A stretch of 23,809 nt of DNA from an uncultured Centipeda sp. (GCA_937925565.1 CALALM010000347.1:1-23809), one strand, 5' to 3'; shown: positions 13,729-22,559, counted from the stretch's first letter. Translations and numbers: made by a program. Notes: generated by a model from the letters alone, not told the origin.

Positions 13729-14832
13729 TTGGCGGCAAACGAAAGCTATCGCAGCGGCGGCAGTGCGGTGCCGGGCGTTCCCGCGCGGCGGACGGAGACT
13801 GCGCCCGGCAATGTGCGCCGCATGGGCGAGGTTGCTGCGAGTGTGCGTCAGGACGCAATCACACCCGAGCACTTCATCACCCATTTCTACGAATATCTGC
13901 CGCGCTACATCGCGGGCGGTGCGCCGACAGCGGACACGCGCGACACCTATGAGCTCGCGATCCGTCTTTTTCTCCACTGGTGCATGGAGCAAAGCCTCCA
14001 TCCTCTGACTGACGTGCACGACTATCAGATCCGCGTCTATATGGAGGAGATGCGCATGCGCGGCTACAGTGCGGCAACCCTCATGATAAAAGGGGCAGCG
14101 ATCCGCGCCTTCTACAAGGTCGCAGAGCGGCTCTCCTTCATCGCTGAGAATCCCTGCGCCGATCTGCAACTGCGCAATCCGCAGCACCTCGACGAGGACT
14201 ATAAATATCTCACCGTCGATCAGATCAAGGAGATCTGCGAGGGACTTGCAGAGGACAAGAACGTCCTGCGCCGTCTGCGCAATCTCCTCATCGTCTACCT
14301 CATGGGCGTCGAGGGGCTGCGCGTCGTCGAGGTCATGCGCCTCTCCGATGAGGATATCGACTGGCAGCGCGGACGCATTGAGATACGGGGCAAGGGACAC
14401 GCCGGGATCATCTACCCGTGCGAGGAAACCTTTCAGCTCCTCAAGGCGTACATCGAGGCACGCGCTGCCATTCCGCCCGTGAACAGGCTCACGCCGACCA
14501 TCATCTCCTGCTCGCCGAACAACCGCAACGGACGCATCACACGCGTCGGCATCCGCTATGTCATCAACAAGGCGCTGACGGACGCGGGGCTGAAACAGCC
14601 CGGCTACGCGTGCCATCTTTTCCGCCACAGCTGCGGCACGAACCTCTATCAGGAGACCAAAGACCTGCGTGTCGTGCAAGAAACCCTGCGTCAGCGCAGC
14701 CCGAAGGTCACTGCAAAGTATGCCCACGTCCATGATCGGATGGAGAAGCGCTACACCGGCGGCATCTCACCGGGGATGCATGTAGATGCGGTGCAGGAAG
14801 CGGCGACGAAAAAAAATAAACAGCAACAATAA
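13729..14832 (+). CDS. Tyrosine recombinase, XerC/XerD-like, with Gln at the His/Trp site
   Basis: A 367-residue site-specific recombinase. A low-complexity N-terminal stretch (about 45 residues) precedes a SAM-like core-binding domain (about 46-150) and the catalytic domain (about 160-345). Catalytic residues: R198 in GLRVVE, K222 in RGKGHAG, H296 and R299 in HLFRHSCG, and nucleophile Y331 in KYAHV. Spacing matches XerD exactly, but the position of XerD H270 is Q322 (LRQRS instead of LGHSS). The C-terminus adds a tail ending KKNKQQQ. TTG 13729 has AGGTGA upstream and fits the promoter. No phage or integron genes are adjacent. It could be a chromosomal Xer relative or a remnant of an element; dif-type resolution is possible but unproven. 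Confidence 0.88.
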   Translation: MAANESYRSGGSAVPGVPARRTETAPGNVRRMGEVAASVRQDAITPEHFITHFYEYLPRYIAGGAPTADTRDTYELAIRLFLHWCMEQSLHPLTDVHDYQIRVYMEEMRMRGYSAATLMIKGAAIRAFYKVAERLSFIAENPCADLQLRNPQHLDEDYKYLTVDQIKEICEGLAEDKNVLRRLRNLLIVYLMGVEGLRVVEVMRLSDEDIDWQRGRIEIRGKGHAGIIYPCEETFQLLKAYIEARAAIPPVNRLTPTIISCSPNNRNGRITRVGIRYVINKALTDAGLKQPGYACHLFRHSCGTNLYQETKDLRVVQETLRQRSPKVTAKYAHVHDRMEKRYTGGISPGMHVDAVQEAATKKNKQQQ

Positions 14833-14876
14833 ACGCCCGTTGTACGAGAGCAATGCTCCCATACACGGGCGTTTTT
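14831..14876. terminator. Bidirectional terminator between recombinase and LPS operon
   Basis: AAACGCCCGT (14831-14840) pairs with ACGGGCGTTT (14865-14874), with an inner GAGC-AAT-GCTC stem, followed by TTTTT. The recombinase stop codon (14830-14832) overlaps its first bases, and the DUF535 gene ends just beyond it on the other strand. Confidence 0.88.
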
Positions 14877-14890
14877 GAAGGTGGAATACG

Positions 14891-15811
14891 TCATGATTTC
14901 AGCAGTGCTTTCACACGCACATCAATCTCCGCATCCACCTCGTCAAGAAACGCAAAGCGTCGCCGATAAACCGCGCGCTTGCGCGTCGGCACCTCCTCCA
15001 TCGTCTTGCGCGGAAGCGTGAGCGGCAGTTCATAGAACCTTTTATCGTCTGTTTCCCATCCGCCTGCCTCCTCCCAAAACGCACCGAAGTCGGTCTTGAG
15101 CTTGCGGTCGCGACGGATGTGGTTGTTCGCATAGTAGCCCGCATTCGATACGGCAAGGATCCGCTGTACACCGAGCACACGTGCGACCGCCTGCGTCATA
15201 TAGAGAATGAGATTCTTCGTGCGGAAGCGATGCGCACGCTTCGTCATCTCGCGGACAAAGCCCTGCGCGTCCTCTGTATTGGGACCCTGCATCGCCCCGA
15301 TGACAAGCGTCGGTGCGCCGCCTCTCCGCTCGATCCAAAAGATGATCTGATAGAGAGGAACTGTATCCACATCCATCGTGACGGAGAGCAGCCCCTCCTT
15401 GCGCTGACCGGAGACAAATTTCAGATAAGCACGCCACTCCATATCCGTTTCGGATGAACGCCAGATTTCACGCTCCCGATCGAGTCCGAGGTCAATAAAA
15501 TCGGAGGATTTCAGCCGCTCTTCCAAGAATCTGTAGTGATCCCGAATGAGGTCTATACGCGTGCGCACTGTCGAGCCCGCATAAAAAAAGGCGCGCGTTG
15601 CCTGCTCCAAGGGAAAGGGGTTGCGCTCATAGAGTGCACGCCGCGCTTCCGTTTCGTGAAAGAAGTCATAGAGCTCACGCAGCTGCCGCCTGTGCAGGAT
15701 TCCACGCACCATAAAGACGAGCGCGCGATGCCGCTCACGCGGGTTTTCCCAGCGGTAGGCACGGTGCGCGACGGCACGAATCTCAGCAAGCATATCCGAA
15801 CTCCATTTCAT
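14891..15811 (-). CDS. VirK/YbjX (DUF535) family protein
   Basis: A 306-residue protein of the VirK/YbjX family (DUF535). Enterobacterial members are linked to virulence-factor surface display and antimicrobial-peptide resistance, but the molecular activity is unknown. Seen: SVTMDVDTVPLYQIIFWIE (about 143-161), IGAMQGPNTEDAQGFVREMT (171-190), and the conserved C-terminal VSNAGYYANNHIRRDRKLKT when read in parts (221-240), followed by DFGAFWEEAGG. I start at ATG 15809-15811, which overlaps the TGA of the glycosyltransferase (ATGA) and has GCGGAG upstream; a longer frame to 15898 lies inside the neighbour. Being last in an LPS-core operon suggests a role in envelope or lipid A/core maturation. 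Confidence 0.88.
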   Translation of the reverse strand: MKWSSDMLAEIRAVAHRAYRWENPRERHRALVFMVRGILHRRQLRELYDFFHETEARRALYERNPFPLEQATRAFFYAGSTVRTRIDLIRDHYRFLEERLKSSDFIDLGLDREREIWRSSETDMEWRAYLKFVSGQRKEGLLSVTMDVDTVPLYQIIFWIERRGGAPTLVIGAMQGPNTEDAQGFVREMTKRAHRFRTKNLILYMTQAVARVLGVQRILAVSNAGYYANNHIRRDRKLKTDFGAFWEEAGGWETDDKRFYELPLTLPRKTMEEVPTRKRAVYRRRFAFLDEVDAEIDVRVKALLKS

Positions 15812-16953
15812 GTTTTCTCCGCAAGAATCGCCGCAATCTGCGCGGCAACGCGCGACGGTGCGTAATATTGCGACGCCGCTGTCAGCGCGGCATGCCACTG
15901 CGGCGCACGGCTGTCATATTCGTTGATAAAGAGCTCGAGCGCCCTGCCGAGCGCTGCGCTATCTCCGCTCGAAAACGTCACGCCGACAGGGAAGCGTGCA
16001 AACACATCGGGATTCATATCAGCGCTGACCAGCACAGGCTTTTGAAACCCGATTGCCGTAAAGAGCATCGCGCTGCACTGATAGCGATAGCGTTCCGCCG
16101 AATATGGAAGGAGCAGTGCGTCCACCTCGGAAATGGCACGCTGCCACTCTGCCCCGATCAGTCCGCGGTGCAGAAAGGTGATGCCCCGTCCCTTATATGC
16201 CGCAATGATGCGTTCGAACTCCGCCGCATCCTCCGCATGCATCGTTGAGCCTTGGACAAGCAGCCGGACGGGGCGCGTATAACGCCCCGCAAGGTAGACA
16301 TCGAGCAGATCCTCAAGGCGTTTTTCCCTGCGGAACTGTCCAAAAAAACCAATGATAAGAGGTTTATCCGCAGTGATCGGAGGACGCGCAACAACCTCTA
16401 TGTCGCGCGGGATATAGGCGGGCGGAACGATGAAGTGGAGATTCGCGGGACGTTTTCCGAAGAGGGAATCCCCAAAGGTAATCACTGTGGGACAAATCTT
16501 AGGATAATCGGACAGCTGCCCGACAGCGCCAAAAAAGTTCGAGGCGTCGCGCTGCGTGATTCCATGATGGAGAAACATCACCGGTACAGGCGAGTGACGC
16601 AGTACGGATTGCTTCAGCGCCCGCAGATAACGATAGGTCGCCGTAGGGATGATGAGGGCATCAAAATGCCCCGCTTCCGCTGCCCGGTGGAGCTGGCGGT
16701 ACCAGCCGAACCGACGGCGCATGCGGCGCAGAGAGGTCATGAGTTTCCCGATTCCACGCGCCTGTGTATAGGAAACAGACGCCCCGTCAAGGTGCTGGAC
16801 TTCTGTATGATAGTCCATGCCAAACCGAAACCCCTCGGGTACATAGAAGACAATCTCGTGCCCGAGCTTTTTCAATTCATCGACCAGAATGCGGTCAAAA
16901 TCCACCTCATGCCCACCGGGTGTCATGATGTTTTCAAATATGGCAATCCTCAT
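15808..16953 (-). CDS. Family 4-like (GT-B) glycosyltransferase
   Basis: A 381-residue cytoplasmic or membrane-associated glycosyltransferase with two Rossmann domains. Seen: the N-terminal nucleotide-free acceptor domain beginning MRIAIFENIMTPGGHEVD; the hinge PLIIGFFGQFRREKRLEDLL (about 198-217), typical of GT4 donor domains; and LLPYSAERYRYQCSAMLFTA (281-300) with GFQKPVLVS, where family members carry the E-x7-E region. Here the first expected acid of that pair is less obvious. The donor and acceptor sugars are unknown; position in the heptose operon points to LPS core assembly. ATG 16951-16953 has an AAAGGGGG site. Translation is coupled to the VirK gene by an ATGA overlap. Confidence 0.85.
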   Translation of the reverse strand: MRIAIFENIMTPGGHEVDFDRILVDELKKLGHEIVFYVPEGFRFGMDYHTEVQHLDGASVSYTQARGIGKLMTSLRRMRRRFGWYRQLHRAAEAGHFDALIIPTATYRYLRALKQSVLRHSPVPVMFLHHGITQRDASNFFGAVGQLSDYPKICPTVITFGDSLFGKRPANLHFIVPPAYIPRDIEVVARPPITADKPLIIGFFGQFRREKRLEDLLDVYLAGRYTRPVRLLVQGSTMHAEDAAEFERIIAAYKGRGITFLHRGLIGAEWQRAISEVDALLLPYSAERYRYQCSAMLFTAIGFQKPVLVSADMNPDVFARFPVGVTFSSGDSAALGRALELFINEYDSRAPQWHAALTAASQYYAPSRVAAQIAAILAEKT

Positions 16954-16974
16954 ATACGCCCCCCCTTTCAGTTT

Positions 16975-17718
16975 TCAGGCAGTGCGTCCCAAATAATGCA
17001 GTTTTACATATTTCACCATCGTATAGAATCCGTGGAACATCGCAAGGATAAAGCCAAGCTGTCCATCGAGAAAACCGCGTTGAAGGATGTAGAACCGAAA
17101 GAACGCAAACGGCGGATCAAACAGAATCTTGAGAAAGGAAGCGCGCTTCCCGTCTGTGTACTGACGCTGTGCCATCAGCGTTGTATACCGGTTGAATTTC
17201 TGAAAATAGCGCCCCCAGTCCGTATAGGTGTAGTGCAGGAGGCTCCCCTTCAGCCGTCGCACGGGGAGCGCGGACTCCGTCCGCTCGTGTACCAGCCCCT
17301 CCCAGCGTACGGCATCGCGCGGGAAGAATCGGCGCGGGTAGTCCGGCTTGTGCCCGCCGTAGTACATCCGCTGCCCGAAGGCTACATTGATGCGCCTCAC
17401 CTCGTACACGGCGCGTGCATCTTCTGCCATCACGCGGCGCAGTTCCTCCTCCGCACCCGCATTCACGCGCTCATCCGCATCCACATAGAACACCCAGTCC
17501 GCCTCTGTCTGCGTGAGCGCAAAATTGCGCTGCGCGGCAAAGTCGCCTGCCAAAGCGTGTTCGACAACGCGTGCGCCCGCCGCGCATGCAAGCTCCACCG
17601 TGCGATCCGCACTCATATCATCGATCACGAGAATCTCATCGGCAAACGCCGCACTCTTGATACAGTCCTCAATATGCCGCTCCTCGTTGTGCGTGAGTAT
17701 GATAACGGCAAGCCTCAC
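16975..17718 (-). CDS. Family 2 glycosyltransferase, WaaE-like
   Basis: A 247-residue GT-A fold glycosyltransferase. Seen: the N-terminal LAVIILTHNEERHIEDCI, VIDDMSADRTVELA, the metal-binding VDADER (79-84), and a C-terminal amphipathic region (DPPFAFFRFYILQRGFLDG) typical of WaaE/KdtX-like enzymes that add glucose to inner-core heptose. The exact sugar is inference. The start is GTG 17716-17718 with a strong AGGAGGTG site five bases upstream. It lies 20 bp after gmhB and 21 bp before the next glycosyltransferase. Confidence 0.88.
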   Translation of the reverse strand: MRLAVIILTHNEERHIEDCIKSAAFADEILVIDDMSADRTVELACAAGARVVEHALAGDFAAQRNFALTQTEADWVFYVDADERVNAGAEEELRRVMAEDARAVYEVRRINVAFGQRMYYGGHKPDYPRRFFPRDAVRWEGLVHERTESALPVRRLKGSLLHYTYTDWGRYFQKFNRYTTLMAQRQYTDGKRASFLKILFDPPFAFFRFYILQRGFLDGQLGFILAMFHGFYTMVKYVKLHYLGRTA

Positions 17719-17738
17719 GCGTCCACCTCCTCCGGATA

Positions 17739-18248
17739 TTATTCCGCGTTATACACCGCCTTCTGCACGCAGTCCAGAAGGCTCCCGCCCACATAGCGTA
17801 CCCCGTGCACCCCCGCATTCTCGGCTGCTCCCACATCGCTCTCCGCGTCACCAAACATATAGGAAGCGGCGGGGTCGATCGCGTATTCATCAATGGCACG
17901 CAGAATCATGCCGGGCGCAGGCTTGCGGCAATCACAGAATCTCGTATAGGCAGGAATCTTCCCCTCAATATGATGGGGACAGTAGTAGAATGCGTCAATG
18001 TGTGCGCCGTACGCAGCAAGCTGTACATTCATCCAGTCGTGCAGACGGTGCACGGCAGCCTCGTCATAGTAGCCGCGTGCGATGCCGCTCTGATTCGTGA
18101 CGACGACGACGAGATAGTCATGCACATTGGCCCAGCGGATGGCATCCATCGCCCCCTCGATCCAGACGAAATCCGCAGGATCATGGAGATAGTGCACATC
18201 CACGTTCAGCGTGCCGTCGCGGTCGAAGAAGATCGCCTTATTCGCCAT
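17739..18248 (-). CDS. gmhB: D-glycero-D-manno-heptose 1,7-bisphosphate 7-phosphatase
   Basis: A HAD-superfamily phosphatase of 169 residues that removes the 7-phosphate from heptose 1,7-bisphosphate, between the kinase and adenylyltransferase steps of ADP-heptose synthesis. Seen: nucleophile D9 and acid D11 in FFDRDGTLN, motif II VVTNQSGIARGYY, the zinc loop CPHH...CDC followed by RKPAPGM, and motif IV MFGDAESDVGAA. The start overlaps the end of hldD by 11 bp, indicating coupled translation. The presence of HldE-type kinases and HldD suggests the beta-anomer pathway. Confidence 0.95.
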   Translation of the reverse strand: MANKAIFFDRDGTLNVDVHYLHDPADFVWIEGAMDAIRWANVHDYLVVVVTNQSGIARGYYDEAAVHRLHDWMNVQLAAYGAHIDAFYYCPHHIEGKIPAYTRFCDCRKPAPGMILRAIDEYAIDPAASYMFGDAESDVGAAENAGVHGVRYVGGSLLDCVQKAVYNAE

Positions 18249-19209
18249 AGGAGAAGTATCCGCCCGCCTTCAGGAAGTCACAGTACTCCCTGACCGCCTC
18301 CTCCATCGGAGTAAAGCCGCCGTCGTAGCCCGCCGCGAGAAGTGCTGTTGTATCTGCCTGCGTATAGTTCTGATACTTGCCGCGCAAGACCTCCGGGAAG
18401 TCGCGGTAGACGATCTTGCCCTTGCCGAGCGCAGCAATGACGGCGTTTGCCGCCTCGTTGTAGCTGTGTGCGATGCCCGTACCGCAGTTGTAGACACCGC
18501 TCTCGCCACCATGCTCAAAAAAGTGAAGATTCACACGCACAACATCGCCAACATAGACGAAGTCGCGGCGCTGCTCACCGTCCGCGATGCCCTCCGTCCC
18601 GCGAAAGAGACGTGCCTCACCCATCTCCATGATCTGATGATAGAGTTGATAGAAGATGGACGCCATCTTGCCCTTGTGATGCTCCTGCGGTCCGTAGACA
18701 TTGAAGTATTTCAGCCCGACAATCAGACTGCGTGCCTCGGGAATCACCTGCCGCACATAGCGATCAAATGCGAGCTTCGAAAATGCGTAAGGGTTGAGCG
18801 CGTCCTCACAGAGGTCGCCCTCGGTAAAGCCGTTCTTTCCGCCGCCGTAGGTCGATGCGGAGGAGGCATAGAAAAACGGGATGCGCGTGCCCATTGCAAA
18901 GTGCAGCAGTGCCTTGGAGTAGGAGTAGTTGACCTTCATCATGTAGTTGACATCGTACTCCATCGTGTCCGAGCATGCGCCCTCATGAAAAATCGCGTCG
19001 ATATCCGTGCCGTCGAAGTCCCCCTCCTCGATGAGGTGGAGAAAGTCGTCCTTCTGCTGGTAGTCGATGAAATGCAGCCCGCGCAGGTTCTTGTAGTTCT
19101 CGCCGTCCTTCAGATCGTCGACGATGAGGATGTCCTTGTGCCCGCGCTCATTGAGCGCATGAACAAGGTTACTGCCGATGAATCCGGCGCCGCCGGTAAC
19201 GATAATCAT
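18238..19209 (-). CDS. hldD: ADP-L-glycero-D-manno-heptose 6-epimerase
   Basis: A 323-residue extended short-chain dehydrogenase that converts ADP-D-glycero-D-manno-heptose to the L-glycero form, the last step before transfer to LPS. Seen: the NADP-binding VTGGAGFIGSNLV at the N-terminus, the catalytic FFYASSASTYGGG with the following YAFSK (the Y-x3-K pair), and VGLKYFNVYGPQEHHKGKM, a block characteristic of HldD/RfaD. Its ATG overlaps the TGA of the heptose kinase gene (ATGA), and its end overlaps gmhB. Confidence 0.96.
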   Translation of the reverse strand: MIIVTGGAGFIGSNLVHALNERGHKDILIVDDLKDGENYKNLRGLHFIDYQQKDDFLHLIEEGDFDGTDIDAIFHEGACSDTMEYDVNYMMKVNYSYSKALLHFAMGTRIPFFYASSASTYGGGKNGFTEGDLCEDALNPYAFSKLAFDRYVRQVIPEARSLIVGLKYFNVYGPQEHHKGKMASIFYQLYHQIMEMGEARLFRGTEGIADGEQRRDFVYVGDVVRVNLHFFEHGGESGVYNCGTGIAHSYNEAANAVIAALGKGKIVYRDFPEVLRGKYQNYTQADTTALLAAGYDGGFTPMEEAVREYCDFLKAGGYFSYGE

Positions 19210-20204
19210 AGATCTGCTCCTTCCTGACGATCAAGTACCTGCAGGAGTTCTTCTCTGCTGACTGCATAGGTACCAAGTTTCGAAACAACCACACTCGCCG
19301 CAAGGTTCGCGAGATAGGCACCGTCCACCGGCTTCAGCCCGCCCGCAAGCGTAAGCCCGAACACGGCGATCACCGTATCGCCCGCGCCCGAGACATCGAA
19401 CACCTCCTGCGCGCGTGTCGGAATATGGACAACCTCCTCGCCGTGAATCAACGAGAGCCCCTTTTCTGAACGCGTAAGCAAGACGTTTCGAATGCCAAAT
19501 TTACGCATCGCATAGCGCGCTGCCTTCTCAGCCTCGAAATCATCATTTCGAATCGGCTCCAATAGAATCTCGTTGATTTCCTTGACGTTCGGCGTAATAT
19601 AATCCACGTCCTTATACTTCGCCCACTGCGCCCCCTTCGGGTCGACAATGACGGGCACACCGTGGTCGTGCGCCGCACGAATGATATGCTGACAGGCATA
19701 CTCCGTGCAGGCGCCCTTGCCATAGTCGGAGATGATGACGCAGTCCATGCTCTCATTGAGCTTCTGATCGATGTAGGCAAGATACCGCTCGGCATAGTCA
19801 CCGTCAATCGGGCTCGCATCCTCGAAGTCGAGACGGAGCATCTGCTGATGCCCACCGATGATGCGGATCTTCGTGGTCGTCGGACGTTCCGTACGGACGA
19901 GCCCCGCATAGTCGATGCCGCGCGCCACAAATTTTTCCAGCAGACTCTTGCAGTGTGCATCGTCACCGACATAGCCCGCAATGCTGACATTCGTTCCAAG
20001 GAGTGCAAGGTTGTGCGCAACGTTCGCCGCACCACCGAGGGTTTCACGCGTGCCTGTCACATGCGTGATCGGCACAGGCGCCTCGGGCGAGATGCGCGTG
20101 ACCTCACCGGAGTAGTATTTATCCAGCATCACATCGCCGACGACGAGGATGTTGCTGCGCCCACTCTTCTCCGCGACCGTTGCGCGGATCTTTGCCATAT
20201 CCAT
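19206..20204 (-). CDS. rfaE1: D-beta-D-heptose 7-phosphate kinase (HldE domain 1)
   Basis: A 332-residue PfkB/ribokinase-family kinase matching the N-terminal half of HldE/RfaE; it phosphorylates heptose 7-phosphate at C1. Seen: NILVVGDVMLDKYYSGEV, SPEAPVPITHV, GGAANVAHNLALLG, RPTTTKIRIIGGHQQMLRLD, and the C-terminal [13 protein letters not shown] with catalytic D276. I choose ATG 20202-20204, where AGGAGC lies six bases upstream; the frame runs on to 20411 inside the preceding glycosyltransferase and is not used. The adenylyltransferase half is a separate gene (22560-23024). A second kinase of the same kind lies at 23026-23809. Confidence 0.93.
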   Translation of the reverse strand: MDMAKIRATVAEKSGRSNILVVGDVMLDKYYSGEVTRISPEAPVPITHVTGTRETLGGAANVAHNLALLGTNVSIAGYVGDDAHCKSLLEKFVARGIDYAGLVRTERPTTTKIRIIGGHQQMLRLDFEDASPIDGDYAERYLAYIDQKLNESMDCVIISDYGKGACTEYACQHIIRAAHDHGVPVIVDPKGAQWAKYKDVDYITPNVKEINEILLEPIRNDDFEAEKAARYAMRKFGIRNVLLTRSEKGLSLIHGEEVVHIPTRAQEVFDVSGAGDTVIAVFGLTLAGGLKPVDGAYLANLAASVVVSKLGTYAVSREELLQVLDRQEGADL

Positions 20205-20241
20205 GAGAACGCTCCTATCTGTAACCATCAAAAACAAACAA

Positions 20242-21438
20242 TCAATCAAATCCGTGGGCTTTGATCCCTGCGGGCAGGACGGGCCGAACAAAGCGTCCCG
20301 CCGCCCCCTTTGGAGCAAGTGCAAACGCCCCATCCACCTGCTCCACCACACGCGTTTCGAAATCCATCGAACGCACAAGTTCGCAGGCGGGCTGCTCCCC
20401 GTTCTCTGCAAGCATTTGATCCGCGTATTTCAATATGAGTTCGGGCGGCATCCGCTTCATACACTTCATATATTCCTCACCCGCAAGAGGGCATTCGTGA
20501 ATGCGGCAGGGATGGCACGGCACGGGCGCACGGACGGAAATACTCTTTGCATCGTATGGGTAGAAGCCTGGGATGGGGGATGCGCCGAACATACAGAGAA
20601 CGGGCACGTTCATCGCAACGCCGACGTGCATCGGCCCCGAGTCCGTTGTGATGAAGAGGATGCAGCGGCGGAGAAGTCCTGCGAGCACACCAAGACTGAC
20701 CTGCCCCGTGAAGATGTGCAGATGCGGATGATCCTTCTCCCGCATCTGTGCGCGGCATGTGTCGACAATCTCCACGTCCATCGGGCCGCCCATAACAGCG
20801 ATATGGTACCCGCGCACGAGGTAGTAGTCTGCCACCTCCGCAAAATACGCATCCATCCACCGCTTCGTCCGCCAGCTCGCGCCGATGTTGAGCGCAATCA
20901 CCTTGTCCTCCGGCGCGAAATGCTCCGCCCAGAGTCGCGCCGCCTCCGCCTCGGCGGCGGGCGGCAGCCACACCTCAAGGCCTGCGTCATCGATCTCCCC
21001 GATCACGCCCGCCGCACGCAGCGCCGCATAGTGTGAGTGAACCTCGTGCATGATCGGGTGCTGATCGGGACTCACATGATCAAAGAAAAGAGAGAAGCCG
21101 GGCTTTGCATAGCCGACGATTTTCTTTCCGCCGCTGAGTGCCGCGAGCGCAGAAGAGCGCTCGTTGCGATGCAGATTGACGACGAGATCGTAGCGCTGTT
21201 TGCGCAGGCGATGGGCAAAACGCAGGATGCCGAGGAAACTTCTGTCACGCCCCTTCTTGTCGATCAGCAGACACGCATCGATGTGCTTATTCTCCTGCAC
21301 AATGTCCGCGAGGATCCGATCCGCGAGGAGTGTGATACGCGCTGTGGGATAGTTGTGCCGCAGTGTGCGCAGCACGGGTGTCACGAGCATAAGATCGCCG
21401 AGGTGCATGAGGTTGATGACGAGGATGTTCCGATACAA
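20242..21438 (-). CDS. Family 9 glycosyltransferase, heptosyltransferase II-like
   Basis: A GT9 (GT-B fold) enzyme of about 398 residues, transferring heptose from ADP-heptose to the LPS inner core at the cytoplasmic face. Seen: ILVINLMHLGDLMLVTPVLR with the catalytic-region Asp, LNIGASWRTKRW in mid-protein, and ITTDSGPMHVGVAMNVPVL, the nucleotide-sugar block. After it comes a cysteine cluster (PCHPCRIHEC then KCMKRM) common in this family. I select TTG 21436-21438, with GGGAGGA eight bases upstream; the frame could start at GTG 21480 but lacks a site there. Acceptor specificity (WaaF-like or other) is inferred from the neighbours. Confidence 0.88.
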   Translation of the reverse strand: MYRNILVINLMHLGDLMLVTPVLRTLRHNYPTARITLLADRILADIVQENKHIDACLLIDKKGRDRSFLGILRFAHRLRKQRYDLVVNLHRNERSSALAALSGGKKIVGYAKPGFSLFFDHVSPDQHPIMHEVHSHYAALRAAGVIGEIDDAGLEVWLPPAAEAEAARLWAEHFAPEDKVIALNIGASWRTKRWMDAYFAEVADYYLVRGYHIAVMGGPMDVEIVDTCRAQMREKDHPHLHIFTGQVSLGVLAGLLRRCILFITTDSGPMHVGVAMNVPVLCMFGASPIPGFYPYDAKSISVRAPVPCHPCRIHECPLAGEEYMKCMKRMPPELILKYADQMLAENGEQPACELVRSMDFETRVVEQVDGAFALAPKGAAGRFVRPVLPAGIKAHGFD

Positions 21439-21480
21439 ACTTATGATTCCTCCCACAGATGCAATATCTCCCGACGGCAC

Positions 21481-22503
21481 TCAACGCAGCAGAAGCGGCC
21501 GCATCTTCGCCACGACCTCATCCACCGTAATTGCCGCAAGGCAGTCCAACCCCTTGGGGCAGGCGCGTTTCCAGCAGCCACGGCAGCTGCGGTCCACCTC
21601 AATCGCATGTTCGAGCTGACCGTAGGGACCGTTGCGGTTCGCATCGGTCGGTCCCATGAGCATCACCGTCGGCACGCGAAGTCCCGCCGCGAGATGAACG
21701 GGTCCCGTATCGCCGCCGAGTACAAGTGCGGCGCGCGTGAAAATATGCGCAAGCTGCTTGAGATTTGTGCGCCCGACGAGATTCACGGGCGGGATCCCGG
21801 CTGCGCGCACAATGTCCTGCGCTAGCGTCTCATCGAGATGCCCGCCTCCCACGAGCACGGGAATATAGTGCGCGCGGTAAAGGCGATCGGCAAGTGCGGC
21901 GAAATACTCCACCGGCCAGCGTTTGTTCGGCCAGTTCGCACCGATGGCAAAGGCGACAAAGCGCCGCCCTTCCTGTACGCCCTCGCGCGCGAGCAGATCC
22001 TCTGCCGCCGCTACGTCACGTTCGGAAACGGCGACGGGAAAGCGAACCTCTCGCACCTCACAGCCGAGTGCCCGTGCGACATCGAGATAGCGCTCGACAA
22101 TATGCCCCTCGGCGTGCGCTCCACGCACGGGGCGGCTCACGAGATCCGCACCCTCGCGCATATTCGCCGTACCGATGCGCAGCTTTGCCCCCGCATTCCA
22201 TGCAATCGCCGCCGACTTAAAGAGCCCCTGCAGATCGAGCGAGGCATCATAGCGGCGCCTGCGCAGACGTCGGCGAAACGGCCCGATCTCACGCAGAAAG
22301 CCGCGGACACTGCGGAACTTTGCCTTCTCAAACAGAATGAGCTCGTCGATGTAGGGATTGTCTTCGAGAATCGCATACGCAGCCTGCTCGACAACCCACG
22401 TCAGATGCGTCTCCGGAAACTGCTCCTTGATGGCATACGAAACGGGCAGGGCATGAATCACGTCGCCAATCGCACTCAGCTTGATGACAATGATGTTCTT
22501 CAT
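21481..22503 (-). CDS. Family 9 glycosyltransferase, heptosyltransferase I-like
   Basis: A GT9 enzyme of 340 residues, likely adding the first heptose to Kdo-lipid A (WaaC-like). Seen: IIVIKLSAIGDVIHALPV with D14 matching the catalytic base of WaaC, LTWVVEQAAYAIL (WaaC-like WVVE), SLDLQGLFKSA, FAIGANWPNKRWP, and LGGDTGPVHLAAGLRVPTV, the ADP-heptose-binding block. ATG 22501-22503 follows AAAGGAGG. It has a different N-terminal signature from the neighbouring GT9 gene, supporting successive heptose additions. The exact acceptor is not shown by sequence alone. Confidence 0.9.
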   Translation of the reverse strand: MKNIIVIKLSAIGDVIHALPVSYAIKEQFPETHLTWVVEQAAYAILEDNPYIDELILFEKAKFRSVRGFLREIGPFRRRLRRRRYDASLDLQGLFKSAAIAWNAGAKLRIGTANMREGADLVSRPVRGAHAEGHIVERYLDVARALGCEVREVRFPVAVSERDVAAAEDLLAREGVQEGRRFVAFAIGANWPNKRWPVEYFAALADRLYRAHYIPVLVGGGHLDETLAQDIVRAAGIPPVNLVGRTNLKQLAHIFTRAALVLGGDTGPVHLAAGLRVPTVMLMGPTDANRNGPYGQLEHAIEVDRSCRGCWKRACPKGLDCLAAITVDEVVAKMRPLLLR

Positions 22504-22559
22504 ACCCCGCCCTCCTTTCGTGATCCGGTAAGTTGCTTTGCAAGCCCAACACGAGCGCT

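Noticed and set aside
16252..17796. A 514-codon plus-strand open frame opposite the two glycosyltransferases
   Set aside because: It has no recognisable motif, and its composition follows the antisense of conserved genes. The minus-strand proteins have clear catalytic motifs.
20205..20411. 69-residue N-terminal extension of the heptose kinase
   Set aside because: It overlaps the end of the preceding heptosyltransferase and has no family similarity. The ATG at 20204 has a good ribosome binding site.
21439..21480. GTG start of the heptosyltransferase II-like gene directly after the upstream stop
   Set aside because: No ribosome binding site precedes it, whereas GGGAGGA sits eight bases before TTG 21436-21438, where the conserved N-terminal strand begins.
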